DNA from: Bacteroidota bacterium
GTDB taxonomy: Bacteria; Bacteroidota; Bacteroidia; Chitinophagales; Chitinophagaceae
Assembly (NCBI GenBank): GCA_013414745.1
Contig: CP058707.1
Location: 2,007,125-2,012,656, forward strand
DNA length: 5,532 bases
Direction: 5' to 3'
The position numbers and the translations under genes were made by a program. The notes beneath the pieces were generated by a model. That model saw only the letters and a program-made list of their open reading frames with translations. It ran no database searches and was not told the DNA's origin. Positions 1 through 5,532 of this stretch are shown one piece after another (the first letter of the stretch is position 1; every line of letters begins with the position of its first letter).

Positions 1-1
1 A

Positions 2-679
2 AAATCTATTCCTAGTCAATCAAAATTTACGATTATTGGTAAAGGTGCAAAAGGAATTGTCATAAGGTTTTGGTTTTGGGGTACGCCAGAAGACCGAAAT
101 GAAGTCCGCACTAATCGCACAACCTCTGCGAGTAAACAATCGTATACTTACAACGCAGCATTTCCATCAGCTGATGACAATATTAGAAAAATAGAATCAT
201 TCAATTTGATTTTTGACAATCAAAATTGGGATTTTCGTTATTTTCTTATAAGTGAATCGGATTTGGAGATGTATTCAGTTGCAGTAAAATCGCGTTACGG
301 TCCATGTGCCGGTGTGGCCACTTTACCATTCAAATACCGTCCAACCAGCGGAGACTTTACGAAGGATATTACTTTAACGGGGCTAGGAGGATTTAAATAT
401 ACTAACCGGGTTGGAGTTGACTTTAATACAATGCTTGGAATTGGAATATCATCAGTAACAATTGATAGTTCCAATACCAATGCCAAATACAAATCATCCG
501 GTGAATTTTCTGCAATCACCTTATCATTTGGTGAAGTAATAGAATGGAAAAAATTGCAATTTGGAGTTTTTATTGGAATAGATATGGTAAGAAGAGCTGA
601 TGTTCATTCTTGGATTAATCAAGGAAAGCCCTGGTTAGGTTTTGGTATAGGATTCTCTGTTTTTCAGAATCATCCGTAG
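2..679 (+). CDS. Beta-barrel-like (probable outer-membrane or surface) protein, 5' partial
   Basis: The frame is open from base 2 to the TAG at 677-679, giving 225 residues, so the true start lies left of the window. The TTG at 206 that an ORF caller would choose is internal, because in-frame protein-like sequence continues upstream (for example KFTIIGKGAKGIVIRFWFWG near the left edge). The C-terminal half alternates hydrophobic and polar residues in short strands with glycine turns: ITLTGLGGFKY, LGIGISSVTID, AITLSFGEVIEW, LQFGVFIGID. It ends GKPWLGFGIGFSVFQNHP, the aromatic/glycine finish typical of Bacteroidota outer-membrane barrels. No signal peptide can be judged because the N-terminus is missing. 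No frame breaks are seen. Function is unknown; it could be a small barrel or the C-terminal barrel of a larger surface protein. It lies 74 bases upstream of the caspase-like gene on the same strand, so co-transcription is possible but unproven. Confidence 0.75.
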   Translation, partial: KSIPSQSKFTIIGKGAKGIVIRFWFWGTPEDRNEVRTNRTTSASKQSYTYNAAFPSADDNIRKIESFNLIFDNQNWDFRYFLISESDLEMYSVAVKSRYGPCAGVATLPFKYRPTSGDFTKDITLTGLGGFKYTNRVGVDFNTMLGIGISSVTIDSSNTNAKYKSSGEFSAITLSFGEVIEWKKLQFGVFIGIDMVRRADVHSWINQGKPWLGFGIGFSVFQNHP

Positions 680-699
680 TTAATGAAAAACGAATAAAT

Positions 700-715
700 A
701 AGAATCGGAATTCTT
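700..715 (+). other. Weak hairpin between barrel gene and protease gene
   Basis: AAGAAT and ATTCTT form a perfect 6-bp inverted repeat around a CGGA loop, 21 bases after the barrel gene's stop. An alternative 5-bp pairing (GAATC with GATTC, 702-706 and 716-720) overlaps it. The stem is AT-rich and no T-tract follows, so termination is only a possibility. I found no convincing Bacteroidota promoter (TTTG / TAnnTTTG) in 680-753. Confidence 0.2.
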
Positions 716-753
716 GATTCGCTAGTTAGGGCGCAAACATAATTAATCAATAA

Positions 754-1659
754 ATGAGTAAAAAGAACAACTTTAATATCATCAACATTGCGGTTAATGT
801 ATTCAAACCAAAAGCCCTTTCGTTCAGGATTCTATGTATAATCCGTATTTGGGGGATATGATGGCTGTTGATAACTACATAAAGAGAATTAAGAACCATA
901 CGAATTATCAGAAAAATGATTACAACATTTGCAGTATTTATTTGACACATGTGGAGGACGGTGGAATTAATGCTTATTTTCGACATAACAAGGAGATTAT
1001 CCAACAATTAATTGGGGCCCTCTCTGAAACTGAGACTGAGGCTACAAAGTATTTTGTCGTCTTTATTCATGCCCATGGATATCCTAATGACCCGAATAAT
1101 GGATTTTCAATTCTTGTGGATGGGGGTGAGAATGGCAAATTAGAGCAGAAGGAACTCTTTAATTGGTTAGCGCCACTTATTAAAAATGGGCCTACCTTTT
1201 TAATTTTAAATTCATGTTTTGCGGCGGAAGAAAATGAACCGAATACAAAAGCGGACAGGGAAATCTGTACATTTGAAAACTTTGATGAAGACGAAACTTT
1301 TAAGGAGTTCTATAATGAAGGATATCCAGAGAATAACTTTTACTTTCTTGGAATGTCCAGCGCTCTGGTTCAATCAAATCTGTTCAACGACGGCACCTAC
1401 GGATTAAAATCTTAAAAGGATTATTTGAGATGGGGTTAATCACAAATCTTAACGATATTATCAGAATCTTCAAAACATTATTGGATTCACTTAATGCCAA
1501 TTCTAAGTTTACAATGTATCATCCCTTTTTAAGAATTTATTCCAAAAAAGCAGACCAAACGGACCTTTTAAAGCTCTTCAATTGGAAAGTATTAAGAATT
1601 TTATAAATCAATTTCAACTCTTCAATAAAGAGGATCTGAAAGATTTATTAAATCAATAG
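754..1659 (+). CDS. Caspase-like (clan CD, peptidase C14-type) protease, interrupted by three frame changes
   Basis: Three open pieces join into about 302 residues. Piece 1 is 754-825 (MSKKNNFNIINIAVNVFKPK...), piece 2 is 825-1409, which holds the active-site region, piece 3 is 1409-1573, and a tail runs 1573-1659 to TAG. Each join needs one extra base: C near 825, A in the A-run 1406-1409, G near 1573. The order of elements fits a caspase fold: strand FNIINIAVNVF, helix DMMAVDNYIKRI, strand NICSIYLTHVE, then KYFVVFIHAHG with the likely catalytic His (residue about 108), and FLILNSCFAAEE with the likely Cys (about 155). The His-Cys spacing of 47 is in the caspase range. After the second join, NFYFLGMSSALVQ and GTYGLKILKGLFE resemble the late strand and helix of the domain. 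Metacaspases usually have DSC; here it is NSC, so basic-residue specificity is doubtful. Starting at the ATG at 834 would lose the first strand. Substrate and role are unknown; a CHAT or other clan CD relative is possible. Confidence 0.6.
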
Positions 1660-1667
1660 AAATTAGA

Positions 1668-1979
1668 TTACCCCTTCGTAACAACTCGATACCAATTAGT
1701 ACCATCAGTGCAATTATGTATTTCGTAACCATCTGGTAAGCCATCTATCCAACCATCAGCAGGATTCATTCTCATTATGACGGGGGTAAATAATACTTTA
1801 TTGCCCGTAATTCGATTGGTTCGATACCAGGATTCTCCCACACCGCCGGAACCTGGAGCTTTGATGGCAATTTCTAAACGGCGAGGATCCGTATCGGTTG
1901 TTGGATCAGGCGTTGTACGAAGATGGTTATCCACAACGAATACTATATTTTCTTTTACATAAGGTTTATCGCAATTCAT
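1668..1979 (-). CDS. Hypothetical protein, 103 residues
   Basis: An uninterrupted minus-strand frame begins at the ATG at 1979-1977 and ends with TAA at 1670-1668. An in-frame stop lies five codons upstream (1994-1992), which fixes the N-terminus at this ATG or close to it. I do not recognise a family. The protein begins MNCDKPYVKENIVFVVDNHL, has a Thr/Asp/Pro-rich linker (TTPDPTTDTDPRR), and ends with a Trp/Gly-rich part (ADGWIDGLPDGYEIHNC, then NWYRVV). It has two Cys and no obvious signal peptide or membrane helix. The opposite strand reads as a low-complexity shadow, which supports the minus frame as the coding one. Its stop lies 8 bases from the caspase-like gene's stop (convergent), and its start lies 5 bases from the kinase start (divergent). 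It is one of the few genes here without a frame break. It could also be the conserved C-terminal end of a longer gene. Confidence 0.6.
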   Translation of the reverse strand: MNCDKPYVKENIVFVVDNHLRTTPDPTTDTDPRRLEIAIKAPGSGGVGESWYRTNRITGNKVLFTPVIMRMNPADGWIDGLPDGYEIHNCTDGTNWYRVVTKG

Positions 1980-1984
1980 GATTG

Positions 1985-4863
1985 ATGTATTTTACACAAA
2001 ATATCCAATTACTGATACGGTCAATAATCCATACCCTCTTTTTCTATTCCCTTTTGTGTAATGGCACAAACCGAGTTTCGTGTTATGCCCAACATGGTGT
2101 ATTGCACTTTACGCGATTCCCGGGGCCTCATTTGGCTAGGTACCCAAAATGGGCTGGCACTGTATCAGGGCGATCACCTGATTTCATACCCTGTTGGACA
2201 AGATAGCCTGCATCGCATGGTAAAAGGAACTATATACGCTTTGCAGGAAGATTCAGAAGGTCGGATCTGGGTGGCCAGTTACACCACCGGTATTACCGTA
2301 TTCCATCCGATAAAAATACCTACCAAAACATTGCACCAAGCGGTCATCTTGCCAACTGCTCGATCAATACCCTGCAACGCAAAGCTGGGGCGATGCAAAT
2401 CAATACGAGCCATGGTCCTCTGCTTTGTGATTTGAAAACCCTGCGTTTACGGAACAGGCCTCAACCGTTTACACAACCTAAAACCTTGTTCAGTAAACGG
2501 TTTCAGGGTGTTGATTATCTGCTCATGGACAGTGTAGGTGTTTGGGTTGATTCGGGTCGGTATCCCGGACATGTACTCAGCTTGCCTCGCGAACAAAGTG
2601 TGTTTATGGGCCTCAATCAAATTGGTGCTCAATTGTATGTGAGTGGTTACCGTGGTATCCATGTGCTGGAAGATGGGCAACTTAAACCATTGCGCGTCCT
2701 TTTTAATGGTGAGGATATTTCCGTTCACGGGATCAACGAGTGTTTGAAACAGATGATGGCGATTGTTACCTGGTCAGTTTGAAGTACGGACTACTGCATT
2801 TTGTTCGTCAGGAGAATATCTTGAATTGTCAATCGGATGCCAACAACACCTGGTTTAAAACAGGAAATTCAATTTACTCCAGTTATTATGATGCGCAGGG
2901 AAGGTGTTTTTTATAGGCACCCAACAAGGTTTTTTATTATTCCACGACCTGATCCTCGATCCGCAGCCTGCCCAATGGCCAATCGCTGGGAACGGTGCGG
3001 GCTTTGTTTCATAACGGCAAAGGTTTATATATTGGAACAGAGGAAGGAGCCTTCTATCTGGATCAGCACCTTCGCCGGTTAAAACAAAGTGCCGACATGG
3101 CCAGGCCTTCTGTGATGAAAATTCATGCCTTGGGTGATGAGCTGATTGGCAGCGGACGAAATTTGTATCAATTGAATCCCCAACGTATTGCCTATGCGGA
3201 TGCCCGTATGGCGCAACGATTGCAGGGTGAACCGCTTTGTGTATCTACATGCGTTCAGGATAGTTTGTTATGTGTGTACTCGCGCAGTTATGATGACATT
3301 TACTTTCTGCATGGCAAAACAAAAAATTACTCGACAGTTTTCACTTTCGGGTTGATGATGTATCGCATCTCGAAGCCCTCGATCATAACATTTGGTTGTC
3401 TTCATTCACGAGTTTGTATCGGCTCAATATCCGTACCCGAAAATGGGATACCATGAAAAATGGGGGCCTCTCTGAAATAAACCAGATTATACCCAAACCG
3501 AACTACCTCTGGTTGGCCTCTGAAGGGCAGGGCGCCATTCGCTATACTGAACAGGGGCAGCCTGGCACCTTTAATTTTTCTAAACTGACCGGATTAAACG
3601 GGGTATTGGCTTTGTATGAACACGGATCTTTTCTATGGTTTGTTACCGCTGAGGGTCTGGGGTATTACCACTTGCAAAAACATGGTAAGGTATTTCCGAT
3701 CTGGCGACTTATTCCCGAGAACCACTTTTATGCAAGATGCTATTTGTGTTCGGGCGGATACCCTGTATGTCGGGGGCATTCATTCACTGGTTGCTGTCGC
3801 CATGTCGCCATTGGAAAACTCGGATGGATCGATACTTGTTATTTAATGAATTTTACGTTGTTACGAAACGGACAACGACGTATTCTGGACGCGACTGCTC
3901 CGGAACTTTCTCATGATGAAAACAATCTGGAATGTCATCTTGTGCAGGTCGATCTTGCCAATCAACATGGCTATCGTTATGCGTATCGCTTAAATGCAGG
4001 AGAAGAGTTACAGGTCGAGTCAGATGGTCTGATCCGTTTGTATAATTTGCAGCCTGGTGAATATACGCTGGATATCATCCGGCTCAACGATCATCAGCAA
4101 ATTCTGCAAAAACTTTTTCCATATTACCCCCTGGTACCAGCGCACCTGGTTCCGGATCGCCCTGTTGCTGCTTATTGCGGCCAATGCCACTTGGATCACC
4201 CGCTTATATTTCCGGCGTCAGTTAGTGACGAAACAAAAGGAACTTGAAAAGCAACAGGCCTTGCAAAGTCAACGCGACCGCATCAGTATGGATATGCATG
4301 ATGACATGGGAAGCGGACTTAGTTCCATTAAAATGATCAGTGAATTGCTGAAACGGAAACACAGCGATGCCCAGACCCGCGATGAACTCAATCAGATTGT
4401 GGTGGAAGCCACCGACCTCACTGCTACGATGCGCGATCTTGTTTGGAGCCTCAATCCACGCAATGATACGATTCAGGGATTTATTGACCACTGCCGCCGG
4501 TTTGTTAAGCAATATTTTGAACAGGCTCAAATACCTCTCGACTTTCAAGCCGACTGCAATCAGCCTTCCCGGGAAATGCATGGACTCGCACGCCGAAATT
4601 TATTAATGATTCTCAAAGAGACTTGTACCAATATTTACAAATATGCCAAGAGTAAGGGGGTGGATATTCAAATTCAATGTTCCGATACGACCCTGAATAT
4701 CAGTATCTGTGATCGCGGTATCGGACTCCCTGAAAATGTACGCGAAAACAACGGGTTTTATACTATGCGAAAACGGATGCAGGAAATTGGAGGTCAGATA
4801 CAGTGGCATTCAGACAAGCAGGGATTGCATACGAATATCGAGTGGCCTTTAACACTGAATTGA
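1985..4863 (+). CDS. Periplasmic-propeller (Reg_prop/Y_Y_Y) sensor histidine kinase, interrupted by nine frame changes
   Basis: Joined pieces give about 959 residues, a normal length for this family. Frame changes lie near 2060 (+1), 2309 (-1), 2740 (-1), 2904 (-1), 2961 (+1), 3321-3326 (-1), 3726-3729 (+1), 3839 (-1) and 4114-4118 (+1). Residues 1-28 form a signal peptide (IIHTLFFYSLLC joined to MAQ). Residues of about 35-615 carry Reg_prop blades: TLRDSRGLIWLGTQNGLALY, LQEDSEGRIWVASYTTGITV, FFIGTQQGFLLF, LYIGTEEGAFYLD, YLWLASEGQGAIRY. A Y_Y_Y-like domain follows (about 622-708, ending LQPGEYTLDI), then one membrane helix (about 723-745, FRIALLLLIAANATWITRLY). The kinase core has an H-box RISMDMHDDMGSGLSS (phospho-acceptor His about 772), an N-box ILKETCTNIYKYA (Asn about 883), and G-boxes DRGIGL and GFYTMRKRMQEIGG. 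It would sense a periplasmic signal and autophosphorylate in the cytoplasm. No receiver is fused, so it is not the full hybrid type. The start at ATG 1985 is chosen because it supplies the signal peptide. Confidence 0.85.
1997..2025 (-). promoter_or_regulatory. Possible Bacteroidota-type promoter for the minus-strand orphan gene
   Basis: Read on the minus strand, ATTG (2025-2022) is followed after 18 bases by TATTTTG (2003-1997), which resembles the Bacteroidota -33 TTTG and -7 TAnnTTTG elements. The -7 match is one base short and the spacing is about one base short. It lies 17 bases before the ATG at 1979, a sensible position. It falls inside the kinase's signal-peptide coding region, as it must if both divergent starts are correct. 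This is weak evidence. Confidence 0.2.
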
Positions 4864-4997
4864 TATCAAGCTCTTTATAGACAACACCTTGCACGCAGGA
4901 TGCTATTGCAACGACAGTTGTTTTTCTTTCTTCCACAAAAGTGCCATCCCATGATTCAGAACTGTGACTTATTTTTCCAATTCGATCAACCCATTTT
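4864..4997. other. Gap between kinase and HTH gene with no supported gene
   Basis: Plus-strand frames here hold stops or a Phe/Cys-rich reading with no receiver-domain signature (no acidic pair after a first strand, no phospho-acceptor Asp context, no Lys motif). At 134 bases it is also too short for a receiver of about 120 residues. A minus-strand frame crosses it (5014-4763) but runs 100 bases into the kinase 3' end and has no recognisable motif. I see no convincing promoter or terminator. Confidence 0.5.
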
Positions 4998-5199
4998 ATG
5001 CGAAAACAAATCAATCAGGAAGTACTTACTTCAACCGAAATGGAAATTCTTCAACAATTGTCTTTGGGCCTGATGTATAAAGAAATTGCAGACCTGCGCC
5101 AGGTTAAGCTCGACACTATAAAAACACGCCAGTAATGCGTATCGGAAATTGGGTGTTCGCAATAAAACCGAGGCCCTCAATGCCTTATTCCGGAATTAA
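4998..5199 (+). CDS. LuxR/GerE-type helix-turn-helix DNA-binding protein without receiver domain, one frame change
   Basis: From ATG 4998 the frame reads MRKQINQEVLTSTEMEILQQ, then LSLGLMYKEIADLRQVK, LDTIKT, and then hits TAA at 5133-5135. Another frame from 5128 continues ASNAYRKLGVRNKTEALNAL and ends FRN with TAA at 5197-5199. Restoring a lost AC dinucleotide near 5124-5127 gives TIKTHASNAYRKLGV, which matches the LuxR pattern in register (LT.rE.eiL, G....KEIA, TvK.H, KLgv.n.tEAl), with 13 residues from KEIA to the His. A one-base insertion would also join the frames but would lose the conserved His. The repaired protein has about 68 residues, essentially only the DNA-binding domain. Normal response regulators of this family have an N-terminal receiver, and none is visible upstream. 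It lies 134 bases after the kinase on the same strand and is the natural candidate for its output. A truncated regulator or a stand-alone HTH protein are both possible. Confidence 0.75.
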
Positions 5200-5215
5200 A
5201 CCGGAATTGGTTTAA
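5187..5215 (+). other. Hairpin and repeated motif at the HTH gene stop
   Basis: TTAAACC (5196-5202) and GGTTTAA (5209-5215) form a 7-bp perfect stem around GGAATT, with the gene's TAA inside the stem. The same stretch contains the 10-bp palindrome ATTCCGGAAT (5187-5196) and CCGGAATT twice in direct orientation, 3 bases apart. No T-tract follows. It may support 3' end formation together with the hairpin at 5260-5287, or be chance structure. Confidence 0.3.
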
Positions 5216-5259
5216 CAGAAGCTCAAATTCGTTGGCATGGGAATACCGTATACCTGTCT

Positions 5260-5287
5260 AAAAACGAGAGGCTATAGAATCGTTTTT
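5260..5287. terminator. Possible two-way intrinsic terminator between convergent genes
   Basis: AAAAACGA (5260-5267) and TCGTTTTT (5280-5287) form an 8-bp perfect stem with a 12-base loop. The stem ends in T on the plus strand and equally in T on the minus strand, so it could serve both genes. It lies 61 bases after the HTH gene's stop and 14 bases beyond the minus-strand gene's stop. The stem has only two G-C pairs, so efficiency is uncertain. Confidence 0.45.
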
Positions 5288-5300
5288 GGGCGGAAGTTTT

Positions 5301-5532
5301 TTACGGGCTAAACGGAAAACTATCCTTTATGTAAATTTCAAATTCTGCTAATAAATCATTACTCACTTCAGTGTATGCTGGGTGTGCAGCAGCGAAATAA
5401 CCGGCCGTTTGTACGACGAAATATAGCGTGGATTTATTATACTGAACTTGCGATTAGGGCGTAAGGTAAGGATACCTGCACGATTAAGAATACCTTCAAT
5501 ATCATCGAGTTTCATTCGGACAATCAGCGTTT
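5301..5532 (-). CDS. Hypothetical protein, partial at right edge, one frame change
   Basis: Two minus-strand frames join into one protein-like reading. The first runs from the window edge to about 5429 (TLIVRMKLDDIEGILNRAGI, then LTLRPNRKFSIINP). The second runs from 5429 to the TAA at 5303-5301 (TLYFVVQTAGYFAAAHPAYT, then EVSNDLLAEFEIYIKDSFPF and SP). One missing A in a doubled A near 5429 explains the break. Without the repair the first frame stops early after HTQHTLK. ATG 5515 is a possible start, but the frame stays open to the edge, so the gene may begin outside. I do not recognise the family. The visible part is about 78 residues, acidic near its C-terminus, with no clear membrane helix. 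It is convergent with the HTH gene, and the hairpin at 5260-5287 lies between them. Confidence 0.55.

Noticed and set aside
206..679. TTG at 206 as the start of the barrel gene
   Set aside because: The same frame is open and protein-like back to base 2, so this is an internal codon of a gene cut by the window edge.
834..1415. A complete 193-residue protein starting at ATG 834
   Set aside because: It lacks the first strand of the caspase fold and stops inside the late conserved segment. Neighbouring frames supply both ends with one-base joins.
1406..1415. Programmed ribosomal frameshift at the A-run in the protease gene
   Set aside because: The run is only four A with no clear slippery heptamer or downstream structure, and many similar breaks occur in unrelated genes, so a general indel cause is simpler.
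1944..1951. TATATTTT as a -7 promoter element for the kinase
   Set aside because: The final G of TAnnTTTG is absent and no TTTG lies at the right distance upstream; the closest GTTG is 28 bases away.
4222..4581. Minus-strand 119-residue ORF
   Set aside because: It is a shadow of the kinase core, whose H-box is clear on the plus strand.
4764..5007. 11-base direct repeat TATGCGAAAAC at 4764-4774 and 4997-5007, as a possible deletion or recombination scar
   Set aside because: It is short, the first copy encodes conserved kinase residues, and no other boundary signal accompanies it. Most likely coincidence.
4763..5014. Minus-strand 83-residue ORF overlapping the kinase end and HTH start
   Set aside because: About 100 bases are antisense to the conserved kinase C-terminus, the ATG lies inside the HTH coding region, and no motif or fold is recognisable. 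The middle part looks mildly protein-like, so a fragment cannot be fully excluded.
5200..5277. In-frame extension of the HTH protein beyond its TAA (TGIGLTEAQIRWHGNTVYLS, then a TAG at 5275)
   Set aside because: LuxR domains normally end about where the TAA lies, and the extension runs through the hairpins. Its open frame of 25 codons can occur by chance.
1..5532. tRNA, rRNA, CRISPR array, insertion sequence or attachment site
   Set aside because: I saw no regularly spaced repeats, terminal inverted repeats with a transposase, or tRNA-like cloverleaf in either strand.

Overview
The window most resembles chromosomal DNA of a member of the Bacteroidota. The evidence is: a partial barrel-like protein with a C-terminal aromatic/glycine pattern of the Bacteroidetes outer-membrane type; a periplasmic-propeller (Reg_prop/Y_Y_Y) sensor histidine kinase with a LuxR-type DNA-binding protein next to it; signal-peptide style ending in AQ; and no Shine-Dalgarno sequences before the starts. 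This is inference from protein style, not a database match.

Layout. 2-679 (+): 3' part of a beta-barrel-like protein, open to the left edge. 754-1659 (+): a caspase-like (clan CD) protease, readable only if three single-base frame changes are repaired. 1668-1979 (-): an intact 103-residue orphan protein, convergent with the protease and divergent from the kinase. 1985-4863 (+): a roughly 959-residue sensor kinase (signal peptide, beta-propeller repeats, Y_Y_Y domain, one membrane helix, HisKA_3 and HATPase_c), broken by nine single-base frame changes. 4998-5199 (+): a LuxR/GerE helix-turn-helix protein with one frame change and no visible receiver domain. 5260-5287: an AT-rich hairpin fitting a two-way terminator. 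5301 to beyond 5532 (-): 3' part of another gene with one frame change.

The main technical message is that conceptual translation gives about 14 frame breaks in 5.5 kb. Most are a one-base change in a homopolymer or doubled base. The reading frame is open on both sides of each break, and motifs continue across the joins. That pattern fits residual indel errors in the assembly (for example unpolished long reads) better than gene decay. Plain ORF calling therefore fragments a conventional sensor kinase into many false small proteins.

Biologically, the kinase would sense a periplasmic ligand (in related systems often a glycan or other nutrient) and signal inward, with the adjacent LuxR-type protein as a candidate output. 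The caspase-like protease and the barrel protein lie in a visibly more AT-rich block and have no demonstrated link to the kinase. I see no RNA genes, CRISPR, insertion sequences or att sites.
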